NCBI GenBank assembly: GCA_013397845.1
Contig: VZTG01001540.1
Coordinates: forward strand, 1,853,505-1,917,504
Source: Melanocharis versteri
Lineage: Eukaryota > Chordata > Aves > Passeriformes > Melanocharitidae
Reading direction: 5' to 3'
DNA: 64,000 bases
Position numbers and translations under genes: made by a program
The notes under the pieces: generated by a model
Told to the model about the DNA's origin: nothing
Database searches by the model: none
What the model saw: only the letters and a program-made list of their open reading frames with translations
Shown here: piece by piece, positions 13,471-25,489 of the stretch
Layout of the letters: each line of letters opens with the position of its first letter
Position numbering within the stretch: the stretch's first letter is position 1

Positions 13471-16400
13471 TTTTATGAGCAAGAAGCTGTGTGGGGCTGA
13501 GCTGGTGGCCAGGATTAAACCACAACCCAAATGTATAAACAAGTCAGCTAATCTTCCCTAACAGGTGTTTTCATTTTTAAATTTACATCTCAAACAAATA
13601 TGACAGAGGGAAAAGTGATGCAGTCTCCCTGAAAAGGGCACTATGATCTTACATGAAGAAACTGAAAACGACTTTCAAGACTTTTCACTTGGTGAGAACA
13701 ACACATGTGAAAGAAGAAGCAGGACCAGGACACTGCACTCTTGTGTCTCACTCCTGTCTCACACAAAACAGGAGGGAACTGAAAGAGTCTCTGTGATAAC
13801 TTATCTGCTTTAAACGCTTTTAGCCACAGGGAATGGAGATAATTTTGCCCGAAATTTACTCTGCTCATTAGGAAGCATTTCCTACCCAGGAAGTGAACAT
13901 GTGAAGGTGCATGAGAAGGAAACTGGTTCCTAGTTTCAGTCAGCTCTCCATCCCCGTCTTCACTGGTTACATGCGTAAACCTCCACAGCACTGTCTAGAA
14001 GTTACTGTAACCTCCATGGCATGCATCAAGAGCATAAGATAGTTTAATGAGAAAGTAATCCTTGCTTTTTTTTTCCTTTTCAAGCAACCTTTCTGGTACT
14101 ATAGAATTAGTACTTGCCATTAAAATACCATCATAGAACCTTAAAACAGCCCTTGGTAACGTTGCTACCTCAAGACCGTGTGTCTGTTAGTTTAATGCAT
14201 AACACATTAAAATAAATGTGATCTGATTTCTCTTTTCTCCCTTTCAGCCTGATCCAAAATATGCTAAACTGATAGAAGAAGGCCAGGAGTGTTGCAAAGG
14301 CTCAGGCTTGATGCATGGCCTCTACAACCACAGCTGTACCACCACAGGAGAGCACATGAAGAAGCAGCCATACTTTCTGGAGATATTCAAGGCACAGATA
14401 CTTTTGGGAAAACAGGGCAGGCAAAGTGGTATCTGATAGAGTCTGGGAAGCCACAAGGGAAATATTCTATGTGTACAGGATGTGGGACTCTTTTTCCAGC
14501 TCTGCCTCACACTTGGACTTCACAAAACTTAAGACTTAGTTTCTCTCCCCATGAACTGCTCAGCAAGGCTAAAAGGGATTCAACGTCCAGTAAGTGAAAT
14601 TATGCTGTCAGCAGTAGAATCCAAAAGAAATGTTATTAAAAGAGAGAGAAAGAGTAAAAAAGCCAGTTCTTCAGTCTGTTGGATGTCAGCATATTGCTTC
14701 AGAGTCCAAGGCAGCATTACAAACATCCAACTCTGAACTTAGAGATGACACTTCTAATAAGTTAATTAAAGAAATATTACATTCCTATTCATAAAATCTT
14801 CCTTCTTCCGGAACAGATATTGATTGATGTTCTTAATAAATAAAAGATCATCAACTTTTATTCTATGATAAATCTTTCAAATTGCCATGTGTTTGTACTT
14901 TCCTGCTCTACCCACTGCATCTCCTCCAGCTGCTATGAGCTATTAGTAATATTTCCAGAATGAAAATATGGAACTGTTCTTGTTTCTTCCCAAATGCCAG
15001 AACTGACAAAAATGAAACAGAAAGTGACATTTTCAACAATTTTTACCTGATTCCGTCATCTTTGCTGAAAATAAGTGTCCAAATAATAATGCACAGCATG
15101 CTACTCCTACTTGAGTTAATCTAACTTTTTCTTTGACTGAAGTGGGAGGAGACCTTTTATATGCCAGTCCACAATCCCTAACCATAATAAATGTCTCTAT
15201 ACTTCTCATTTCCCATCTGTAACTTCACTTGGGATAGGGGTGGGTGGTGGGTGGAGCAATGGATATGACAAAAAACCCCAAAACCACCTCCAACGAACAG
15301 GTCATGAACCAACAAAAAAACCCAATCCCACAACCCAAAGAAGTCCTGATCCATACATCCTAGTTTAGTTAATATCTGGCCATGATAAGCAGTCCACAAT
15401 TGTTTACAGGACCATATTAAAGAGCAGAATGTGTAAGTTTGTTATTTCCACACAGCCACATACCTACAGTTGGGGCAGGTCATGATTCTTTCATGCAAAA
15501 AGCTTGTGAAGCAGTAGTCTACAGCAGATACGTACTTTGTAAAAACATTTAATTTTTCAAAATATTCTTCAGCTTTGTATCCAGAGATACAAAGCTAAAG
15601 CAAACAGCTTTACAGTCCTTCAGGAGGAACCAGTTAGACAAAGACAAAAATGAAAAAGCAGCAATGAATTTAAATGTGATAAGGCAAAGCACTGATTTTC
15701 AGTCCACTACATTGCTCCTTTCAAAGGCATCCACAACAATCCTTGCATTGCCTACACGGGGAGGTAAGGCTCCTGTGCTTTTCTTGCCTAAAAAGAGTTG
15801 ATGCAAAAATTCTCTTTTCAGAGCTCCTTATCTCCAGTATACCCATCTTACCATAGTACCAGTAAGAAGTCCTACCCAAAGCAGATTGCCTGCAACAGTT
15901 CATAAGTTGATTTCCTTTCCTATTTAACATCCAAGATTTAAGAGCTTGCTGGACTTTCATATTTCTGTCCCTGCAGTAAAGTTCCTGTGAATCTGGTCAA
16001 GACCTTGCTACAACAACAGAATCACAGTGATAGCTATATATACATATATATATATATATATGTATATAAAATAGTTTTAGACAATTAATGATATGGTAAT
16101 CTGCTTTAAACTATTGTTTAAGGATAATTCTGACCATGCTGACATTCCCTATCAACAACTCCTTTAAGTAAAGCTGAGAAAGACACATAAATGCGGATAT
16201 GGAGGAAGGCAGTGAACAGAGAAAGCTCCTTTCCCACTAATGAAACAACTGAAACAAGCAAAGACACCATCAGTAAGTGAACCCTGACAGCTTTTCCTCT
16301 AACATCTCAGTAACACAGAAACATGGAGCCAGGTAGGTGGTGAGGCCTAAGATGGATACAGCCAGCAAAGATCTCTGTCACCCATCAGTAGTGTCTCATC

Positions 16401-16537
16401 CAAACCACAGGGAAGGAAAAGGCTAGAGGGGTCACACACTAAATGGAGAGAAATGGTAACACTCCTGGGCAAATGAAAAGGAGACAGAGGTATTAAGACT
16501 AATGGTATTGGTTATATTCTACTTACCTATTCTCCCA
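13471..16537. other. Intergenic stretch
   Basis: No gene recognised. It includes one strong splice-acceptor-like site at 14,247 followed by 62 open codons (see findings) and an A/C-rich spot around 15,270-15,330. The rest is AT-rich unique sequence. Confidence 0.5.
16037..16068. repeat. AT dinucleotide palindrome, 32 bp
   Basis: A perfect 32-bp palindrome of TA repeats with one C/G pair per arm (TATATACATATATATA then its exact complement). It can form a cruciform and is a common unstable microsatellite type. No gene is nearby. Confidence 0.85.
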
Positions 16538-16673
16538 AATCACAGAATATCCTGAGTTGGGAGGGTCCCACAAGGAGCCTCAAATCCAACTCTTCAATGG
16601 CTGATACAAACCAACAACCTTGGTGTTAATAGCACCATGCTCTAACCCATTGAGCTAATCTCACTGGTCAAAT
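16538..16673 (-). mobile_element. tRNA-Ile-derived SINE with CR1-like tail (TguSINE1 type)
   Basis: On the minus strand a tRNA-like head has an A-box-like TTAGCTCAATGGGTTAGAGC, an anticodon-arm-like GGTGCTATTAACACCAAGG and a B-box-like GGTTTGTATC, resembling tRNA-Ile(AAT) with a changed anticodon loop. It is followed directly by GTTGGATTTGAGGC and a CR1-type end (CTCAGGATATTCTGTGATT). This head-plus-CR1-tail structure matches the passerine SINE I know as TguSINE1. It is not a functional tRNA gene: there is no acceptor-stem pairing and the body is fused to the CR1 tail. Confidence 0.7.
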
Positions 16674-17117
16674 TATGTTTCTCCCAAAATTTAGTGTCAT
16701 TCCACTTCAAAGATCCCACTGTTTGAACTGGGCCCCTGAACACTCAAACTGGAAAGCTTGCACCTTAAATATCCCTAGAAAGTACAAAGGCATGGACATT
16801 CAATTTTCCCTTGGTGAGATAACTAGTTCGCCAAAAGGGAACCCCAGGCTACAGATGTGGCTGTTGTGATTTCCAACACTGTGTGACAGAAGGGTACTAA
16901 GAGAAGACAGCCTTATGCTGACCTCTGCAAAACAGGACAAGAGAAAGAGGCTGGAGGCCTCAATTCTTGCTTTGATGTGAACAAAAGCATTTTTTATTAC
17001 CCAGCCTACAATAAAAATTACATTAAAAATCAAATAATAATTCCCACAAAGGTCACAGCAGCATCCAACACACTTGGAAACAAAAGCCAAATGAGAGGTT
17101 CACCTTGAGGTTCCTAG

Positions 17118-17262
17118 ATGATGGGGCAGAGTGCACTGCCAGCAGGGCTGTGGATGACACCAAACTGGGGAGAGTGACTGATACACCAGAGGTTGTGCTG
17201 CCATCCAGAGGGACCTCGACAGGCTGAAGAAATGGGCTGACAGGCACCTCATGAACAACACA
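17118..17262 (+). mobile_element. CR1 internal fragment
   Basis: A 145-bp block closely matching the CR1 RT-end region: TGATGGGGCAGAGTGCACTG, GATGACACCAAACTGGGGAG, CATCCAGAGGGACCTCGACA and GGCTGAAGAAATGGGCTGAC. It has neither the 5' part nor the 3' tail, so it is an internal remnant. The matching is clean, suggesting it is younger than the CR1 in the last IBTK intron. Confidence 0.8.
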
Positions 17263-20200
17263 GTACTACGCAAACAGCTACAGAAGAAAAAAAATCATTA
17301 TCCATGTTACGCTGTAGAGGGGAAAATATTTTGTCATCATATGTTCAAAAGCAAACAAACAATGAAAGTCCTTGTAACTTGCTCTTCTAACTCCTTTTTG
17401 TGCTCAGCCCAAGTTGCTACAAGTGCATCTCAGCAGCTTGGGGGTAGATACTGAAATCTGCAGAGGCCTACTGCACAGGGACAGAAACACCCAAGCATTC
17501 TGCAGGGTGTTAAAGTGCTAGTAAAGATCTCCTGTGGGATCTAGCAACATCTTGCAAAAAGGGATTTCATGCTCTAACCAAAGTTTACACCAGGTCAGTG
17601 GTTACCTCTATTTTTCAAGGGGCTTAAAATCTCTGTTGCCATCTGCCACTACGACTGCATGTCATCTGAGAAGAAAACAGAATACTGAGTTAATAAAGCT
17701 CTGGTGAGGATGGATTCCACTATACCCAAGGTAGGAGCTGCCCTCTGATACACTGGTGTGCTTCTTGCTTGATTTCTCTGCCTCGGTCCCTTGAGAATCA
17801 GCAGGCACCTCCTGTATTTAAGACGGAAAGCATCACAGCTTTCAGAAGAAAACTATGGAAATAAATCACAAGCTGACAGAGCCAGTTTGGAACACTCAAC
17901 ACTGCAGCTGCTGTGGCAAGGCTGTGGGCACTACAGCCACCAGGAGAAAGGCACATTTGAGAGCCAGCACATACTTCTGATGCCTCTGATACGGCCAGTT
18001 TTCTTCTGCTGTGTTTTCATAAAGCCTTGTCAGTACTTACTGTACATCTTACTCTATATAGCTCTTTTCAGGGGGCATTTTTTAAATCTCCACCCCTTAA
18101 TGAGCTAAATTTTTTATCATCAAAGTAAGAGACTTGTTTGTGCTCCAAGTAACATGAGGTTTGAAAGCACAACCCAGGAGAAATTAAATTCAGCTTCAAA
18201 ACTACATGAACTTGAACATTACTGAAATTAAGGTGGTCATTTCTGGCTCTGAACAACACAGCTTAATGACTGCTATGCATTTATATGGGAACATTAGGAA
18301 CATTTATACTAAGTCCACTCCATTAAAAAACCAAAATCACACACACATGTGGTCATTGCCACTTATGGTGAAAGCCTTACAGTTCCTGCATCAATTGGTG
18401 CATTTCTAATACATCCAATAGCACTTCACAGAGTAAGCTTGCAGTGCCCAGTAGTACACAAACCTTTACATCTCCTTGTCCACCAAAGAATTATCAATAC
18501 TAGACCTTCAGTTATTGCTGCTCATTCTGAGGCTGCAAAGGACCAGGGAGAAAAGGACTAAGTAAAACCTCAGTTTATTGGTTTTAGGAAAGAAGAGGTT
18601 GGAAACTAAAAGATGAGAATGAATAAAAGGTAGCCTAAAAATTGCAGCTTGCAATTTACAATGTGTTTTCAGCCAAATTCCAGCCAAAATCTCCTTTTTG
18701 ATGCTATCAGACAGAAGAGAGATTGCCCTGGGAGTGGAATTTCCACCTCTGCTAGTGGAGCAAGCCTGTTCTGGCAGCAGATGCACTTGTTTCATAGGCA
18801 GGGTCAGAGAACGAGAGGAACCAGTCTAGGTTGAAAGGTGTTTCTATATAGCTGATTCCAGAAAAGCTACAGGCTCCACATGGGACAGGAACAGAAGGAG
18901 AAACTTTCAGATTCTCCTTCAGGACATGACCATAAACGTACTGCTTAGCCTTAGACCAACCAACTTCCTACCTGTGTGTTGACAGCCACCACCTGAAAGT
19001 TGGATAACAGTCCATAGTTAGTGTACCTCACAAATACAGTGAGACGTAATCTTTAACATTTGCAAAGCACATAGATAAAGTTCAGATGAAAAGGTTCACT
19101 ACCACTGAGTACACAGAGATGGAGGGAAGAGATAACACACTACCTGTATTTGTTGAAGTGGTGCAATATAATTCAATTCTACAACCATAAGCAAATACAG
19201 CTATGCACACGTGCATGCACACACGTTCTCCTTCAGCCAACATGCTATCAGCTACTTGTGCAACACAAAGATGTGATCCTGGAAACTCCGCTGCACTCAC
19301 AGCCCAATTCCATCTTTGCAGTATGCATGAACATGGGCACTGTGTCTTGTAAACATCTTAAAATACACATAGTGGGAAAAACACTTAGATTCTGCACATT
19401 TTTTTCCTTCTATTGCAATAGAGGCACTATACAGAAGGCCGAGTGAACAAAAATATCTGTATGTGTGCATAAGGAAAATAGAAAAAAACTTTAATACATC
19501 CGTTATACCTTTTTCTTTTTTGCTCATGTATCAGCAGTTGTTCCTAGTCTTGTGTCACCAAATGGCATGAGCACAGTTCTCATCACCAAGTGCTGTGTTG
19601 CCATCTGTGACATCTGCAGAAGTGGTGGGGTCCCCTTCAAAACAAACCTGTAACAGTAGATAAAAAATTGGCCTAGAAGCCCAGTCACACTGCAGGCAGT
19701 CACAGCTGATGAATCATGAAGACTGGAGAAAGACGAGCAGGAGGCAGGAGCAGGCAGCTTGTATTCCCTGCGCAGCTCTCACGACCTCTTCACCTACTGT
19801 TCAGGGGTTGCAGCCGCACTCACGCAGCAGGTACGGCGGCTGTGCATAAAGCAAAGAGCACCTCGTACCCTCCCAGCACGTAACCTACAGCACAGGCAGC
19901 TATTTCCTTGTAGTCAGGGTTCACTGCCTGACAAACACACGTGACACAGTCCTGCAGAATTACAGGATGGTGAAATGACTACACGAAGAAGAAAGACCCC
20001 TCTTCTACTTTAATGGCACTCAGTCTGAGGAGACGAATCTGGAAATAGTTTACCACTGCGAGAAATTAGTTGAGAATCCAGCCTCAGGTGTTGCACTCTC
20101 CCTATCTTCCTGAAACTAACTTTAAAAGAATATGGAAGGGAGAAAAGAAAATCAAAGAAATCTTACAGTACTGAGAACAATATAAAAACTTTTGGATCCA

Positions 20201-21372
20201 TTTTCCCTGCTTACATTCTTATTTGAGAATTATTCATGAAAATTATGACATTTTTACTATTATTATAAGGGAGAGAACTGGCTCTCAGCTTTCCCCCAGC
20301 TGTACATTATTACTTGAGAGCAAATGCAGTAGATCTGTTTAAATCTGCTCTAAGGTCAACTTCGTTTGTTTGTTTGCTTGCTTACCTGTTTTTCATACAT
20401 TCTGTATGCAAATGAAATAAGAAAAAAACCCCAAACATACCCAGGCTTTCCACAATTATAATCTCTTCATTATCGGAAAAGCTCATACATGATTTGGAAG
20501 AATTGACCCCAAACATTAAAATGATGTGTTTTAAAACAACTCTGTAGATCTACAAAGAACTCATTCAAATCAAGATCAAGGAGGAGTGTGATGATCTGTT
20601 CTAAACCATCACTTAACACAGACCTTCTTATCTTCCTGGATCAGTTTCCTCCAAAAAACTGCAGTTGAACGAGAATATTGTTCTCTCACTCCACGAGATT
20701 ATTAATCCTGTTGAAAGGCCTGATTTTGACTGGCTATTTCCAGTAAAAAGCATCCTCCAAGACAAGCCACACAAAGAAAATGCACTTGCACAAAGCCAAT
20801 GCTTTTGACAAACTAATGGTGCTCCCATGAAAACATGAACTAAGGAATTCTCCCTCTTTGCAAAGCTTGAGACATGCAAATTCAGGCACCTTCATGTGCT
20901 CTGAATGGAGCTGCACAAGACCCAGCCGAGGCAGACACCAGAGCCTGGAGATAACTCCCCTACACAGTCCTCAGAAGCCACTCCAGGATTGTCACACTCC
21001 CCTCACCTGACTGCCCAACTCTTTACTGTCCGTGACCATGGCTCAGTCACACAACACCCACCACAGCCCAATTTAATGTTTCAGGCCTGAGCTGAAGTCT
21101 ATACTTTGTATTGAAACAGAACACTGTGAGCATTTCAGTCACTCAAATCACATGAAATAAAACATGCTTTAAGCAGCACCTTGATAACTTAAGTGCATTC
21201 TTCAAGGCTGGTCTAAAGAGCAGACTTTCAACCTCTATTAGTATAATGTATTAGCTCTTGTCAATCCTTATCTTTTGCCATTGCAAAAGTGTGCTCCTTT
21301 CTTGTGTTATTCAGGTGCCGAGAAAAAAGGGGGATTAAAGACAGGTCATGCTAAAGAAATAGTATTCTATGT
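17263..21372. other. Intergenic stretch
   Basis: No gene recognised. A small local rise in CpG occurs at 19,730-19,890 (CTGCGCAGCTCTCACGACC, TACGGCGGCTGTG) without an exon-like structure. The rest is AT-rich unique sequence. Confidence 0.5.
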
Positions 21373-21545
21373 GAGAAATAAAAGAGAAAAAAAGAGAAAG
21401 CAAGAAAGAATGAAAGAGAAACAGAGAAACAGAGAAAGAGAAATAGAGAGAAACAAAAACAGAAAAACAGAAAACAGGAAGAGAAAAACCAAAGAACAGA
21501 AAAAGAGAAAAAAATAGAAAAATAGAAGAGAGTACAGAAAGCAAA
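21373..21545. repeat. Purine-rich (GA/A) low-complexity tract
   Basis: About 170 bp of almost pure A and G on the plus strand, built from GAGAAA/AAAGAGAAACAGA-like units. Long ORFs on both strands here (Lys/Glu/Arg-rich one way, Phe/Ser/Leu-rich the other) are only the result of the composition. Confidence 0.85.
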
Positions 21546-24109
21546 ATTGTTGCTAGAACAACAAAGATAGCTCACCTGAGGAGTATCTTCATCTCCAGCA
21601 CATTCTTCACATCTAACTCTCTTCCTCCAGGCAAAGCCTTGAAGGGCTCCTAGTGCTGAAGCACTAGTGTAACATGAGTCCATGCAGGTATCTGAAAGCT
21701 GCTACAAAAATGGCATTTTTTTGGTGCCATGATACACACTGTGGCTCAGGAAGAGTCTTCTTGGAAAGCAAAAACTTCCTAGGTAGAGTTTGTGTCAGAT
21801 ACCACTCTCATACAAGAAAAATCCCACACAAGCCATTGTAGAGGTACTACAAGAGGGACTACAAGACACAAGAACTCCACTGCTGCGTCATTGCAAAAAC
21901 CCTTTCATTTCAAACATACATTGTGTGTGTGTGAATTTGTTGGCCTTCTACAATTAATAAAGTTTTTTTTCAAGGTTAGATACCCAAAACACTACAAAAA
22001 TAGTCCCTTCCCTCTTGGTATTTCTGAGGTCTGCCACAGCTACAGCCTTGACAGGAGGGATTCACCTTTTGGATGCCTCAACATCTCACTTGCCCAGTGT
22101 CCAGCACATCAGGCAATAGAGAGAGAAAATCTTTCCCTCCAGTTTAAGCAGCAGGTTCTTCAGTGGAGTTTCACAAACTTTCCTAGGAGTAAAACAGATG
22201 GAATCCATTCTGAGATCATTCGATACCTTAATTGACCAGTTCCTGTTACTACAAAATAACAGGGTCTCTGGTGACATCCTGCAAGTCAAGGATTAAGGGC
22301 TTAAGTTACTTTATTCCAGCATAAATCTTTTACCTTTACATTTAGAATATGACCTAACAATCTGGTATTCTGTTCTGACTTATCTATACATCACAGCTAG
22401 CAATTCTCTGGGTAAGGAGGAGAGTCCAGGCTGCCAAGGGGCTGTAGAACATCATTTCAATAGCAGAACAATCAATAAGCACAATCAAGTTGAACACTGT
22501 CAAAAGAGCACAGAGTCTCTTTATGTATTATTAAAAAAAAAAAAAAAAGAACAGGAGGGTTCAGGCATGGGGACAAAAATTAACACATCTGAAGTTCAAA
22601 AGTGTTCATTTTAGAATATGCAGCTAAAATATCCTATTGCCACCTATAAACGATGCTAACAACACGGCAGCGGATGGGGCATCCAGTTAAAAAACATATG
22701 GCAGGAAGGTATGATCAAGACTTATAACATAAGTTAAATTAGGAAATTTAGTAATTTTTTTGTCAATGCTGTTCTGTGAAAGGTTGCACAATCAGTTCTT
22801 ATATGGAAATTCCATTCAACAATACTGTCAGATTAGTCACTAAAAACAACCTCTATCCTTGAGGATCAAAAGTAGCAAAGGTTGTAGAATTGACTGAAGT
22901 CTCCCACTTTACTTGCATTTTCATTTCAATATACAGTGTAGAAAAGTTATACATTCCTCAAATGCTTTGACACAATGACAGTAACAGCAAGTCCTGTAGG
23001 TAGTGCAGTATTATTAAAATTTTAAATGTTTTTTCTCCATTTGAATGTGAAAAAATTTGCAAGTTTTACCTATCTCTCTATTTTTTAAGATGTTACTGAA
23101 GTTGGGGATAATGAATGATGAAGGAGAAAAGACAAAATGCTTCGAGTTATTCAAGGAAACTGTTTTGGAGGTTGGTTCATTTGTCTTTGAGATATAACAA
23201 ATACTTCACTAGAATCCTTTTGGTAAAGTTACCTTTCTTACACTAAATAGCTGAAATACATCTCCTTGAACTTATAAATCTATATGCTAAATATTGTTTT
23301 TTACTTCAAACTCTGATGCGCTGCATCATGTTCACTAGAACCTGGATATTCAACCTGTTTTGGTGCAAGCTGAAGGAGCTAACAAGCCCAGAAATGACAA
23401 AATGCTATTAGAGCTGAGTGAGCAGAGATAGAACTCATGCTTTGGCTTTACATAAAAAGGCCACAAAGTTGGGCATCTGAGCTAGAAAATGCCAGCTGTG
23501 ACACATTTCAGCCTTAACAAAGCTGTTCTACCACAGCAGTTTAGTGTTCTCTACTCCAGAAGAGTGGTACACTGATCATTCCTCACTTTTGCTTATGAAT
23601 ATTACATATAACCAGTGATGATGCCTAAAAAATCTGACAATAAAACCACAACTTTAAAGTAGTCAAGCTCCTTGGCATGGTGGAAACACCAATCCTCCAG
23701 GAGAATGAGATTTTCAACGGCATATTTTGAAAAAAAAAGCAAATTACCAAATTTGCAATAATTTTACATTTGATAACAAATTAGGTTCATCAGGGCCTGG
23801 AAAGGCCCTCTGCTTCTATAGCTATTTCTCACATTACATAAGCTTTCTTTTAAACCAGCAGGATAGTTTCAGCAGGCCCCAAGGCCCTTTAGTGCATCAA
23901 GTAAAGCCCTTAATGCAAGTATTATCATCAGTTTAGTGAATGAATTACCAGTAGAATTTAAAACAGAATTAAAACCTACATCATTCCTTGCCTGTGTAGC
24001 TTCAAAATGTCTACAGTTCGTTTCAGACACAACAGAATTACTTACAGATTACTCTAGTTACCTAAATCATTGATTATATATAGACAGCACATAAAAGTAT
24101 ACTAACTTT
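21546..24109. other. Intergenic stretch beyond the IBTK 3' end
   Basis: No gene recognised. It contains a 147-codon plus ORF from a GTG (21,792-22,235) with no domain resemblance, the poly(A) run at 22.5 kb and AT-rich unique sequence. Confidence 0.5.
22531..22548. repeat. Poly(A) run
   Basis: A run of 16-17 A in intergenic sequence, with no recognisable retroelement next to it. Confidence 0.75.
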
Positions 24110-24130
24110 GTATAAATCAAGATTTCATGG

Positions 24131-24136
24131 TTTATT
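24131..24136 (-). promoter_or_regulatory. Candidate poly(A) signal AATAAA (distal)
   Basis: AATAAA on the minus strand about 1.23 kb after the IBTK stop, followed within 60 nt by T-rich sequence of the kind found after cleavage sites. Alternative to the proximal signal. Confidence 0.4.
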
Positions 24137-24387
24137 GCATTTTTTTTACAATTTTATGGGGGATTTTTTTGGTGTAGCTTGACCTGAAATCATTAAGACA
24201 TATCTACATCACTTTTTTCAAGATTCTTTTATCACACAGTGATCAATTCTTTACATTCATTTTCTGTAGATCTCTCCATTCCAGTTTTCCAGAGTTTATG
24301 AGTACTGACATTACTGAGGAAGTACAAGTTCAAACACACCTATTCAAACAAGACAAACTAGACATAATATTGCAGATAAGGCTACCT

Positions 24388-24420
24388 TTTTTTTCTTTTC
24401 TTTTTTTTTTATATATAAAT
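24388..24420. repeat. T-rich homopolymer tract
   Basis: CTTTTTTTTCTTTTC followed by ten or so T, then TATATATAAA. It lies within the proposed 3' UTR, on the plus strand. Confidence 0.8.
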
Positions 24421-24555
24421 TTGTTTCAACCAGGCACAGAAAACTTTGGAACACAATATTGAAAGCCATCTATGATAATCTTTGCAGGTTAGGCGTTTGC
24501 AAATTTCCCAGTCAAGCACTCGTCCCTATAGCTTTAACAACATATACGCAGATCT

Positions 24556-24561
24556 TTTATT
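24556..24561 (-). promoter_or_regulatory. Candidate poly(A) signal AATAAA (proximal)
   Basis: AATAAA on the minus strand about 800 nt after the IBTK stop codon. It would give a 3' UTR of roughly 0.82 kb. Confidence 0.4.
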
Positions 24562-25363
24562 TCCTCAGCACTTCAAGCGAATCGTCCCCAAACACAGCGG
24601 TTCTAAAACCGTACCATATTTACCAGAGTAAGACTACAGATGGGCTAATTAAGTGGCACCACGTTCTCCCAAGCTGTGTGCTTTACTTCAAGACAGAACT
24701 GGCTGCTCCAAGGCTGGGCTCCCTCACAGCAGTGACAAACATGCACAGCTGAGCCGAGCACAGGCGACGGCTGGGCACGGAGGCACAGCCTGGCGCACGA
24801 CAGGGAAACGTGCTGACCACAGCAACCAGAGAGCCAGGGCTTGCACGTGTAACTTAAGAAAAACTGCATTGTCAAACTGTACTGTTACATGAAGTTCAAG
24901 CACAAACTTTTTCCCAGTATTCCCAATCTGCAAGAAAGGTCTGAAGGACACACCACCCCCCAAACTTTAAAGGTGTTTAATTCTGCACATTCAATTCCAC
25001 ATTAAATCACAAAATAAACATTCGCTTTTCACCTGTAAATTTAACAAAAAAACCCTTACAACTTAAAATTAGCAAATACATTCCAATCTACAGCCTCATG
25101 TAACATTACTAATAATACGTGTCATTAAAGAAATTCTCTCAAAACATACATACAATAGATACTGTAGGTAAAGGACACAGTGAACACATTATTTCATTCT
25201 CTCTAAAATACCTAGTGATTATGGGCAGTGTTTTAATGCTGATGTTAAAGATTACATGATTCTTATTCTTCCAGTCTTGTTTCACTTGTAAGAAGAATTA
25301 CAATTTCAAAAGTGCACATACAACTGTGAGAACTGTGGAAGGGAGGACTGAGAAGAGTACGAA

Positions 25364-25489
25364 TTAGTGCTTGTTCCACATCGGTGCTGCTATAGGTCCC
25401 TGGGGAGCCCTTTCAACGGTCACAAATTCATCAGGGTTGTCAAAAGCTTCATAGTGGACTAATAAGTCTTGAATAGCACATTCCTCAAT
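25364..25489 (-). CDS. IBTK: IBTK last coding exon and stop
   Basis: This 126-nt coding segment encodes IEECAIQDLLVHYEAFDNPD, EFVTVERAPQGPIAAPMWNK and H, then TAA at 25,364-25,366. The acceptor CCCTTCCAG is strong. From memory the human protein ends two residues later (GC after NKH), so the bird stop appears slightly earlier. The exon continues into the 3' UTR. Confidence 0.97.
   Translation of the reverse strand: MEECAIQDLLVHYEAFDNPDEFVTVERAPQGPIAAPMWNKH

Larger units (their letters stand above)
24110..25363 (-). other. IBTK: Probable IBTK 3' UTR
   Basis: The sequence just past the stop is unique and free of recognised repeats. Canonical AATAAA signals on the minus strand occur at 24,556-24,561 and 24,131-24,136; an ATTAAA occurs at 24,976-24,981. 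The lower boundary here assumes use of the most distal signal. Part of the stretch (24,730-24,850) has more CpG and GC than its surroundings. Which end is used cannot be told from sequence alone. Confidence 0.5.

Noticed and set aside
16598..16660. tRNA-Ile gene
   Set aside because: Head resembles tRNA-Ile but has an altered anticodon loop, no acceptor stem and a fused CR1 tail, so it is a SINE.
19730..19900. Small CpG-rich spot as a promoter or CpG island
   Set aside because: Too short and only modestly enriched, with no adjacent first exon on either strand.
21275..21683. Lys/Glu/Arg-rich plus ORF and Phe/Ser-rich minus ORFs
   Set aside because: They are products of the purine tract, not genes.
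21792..22235. 147-codon plus ORF from GTG
   Set aside because: No ATG start in context, no domain resemblance, no exon borders.
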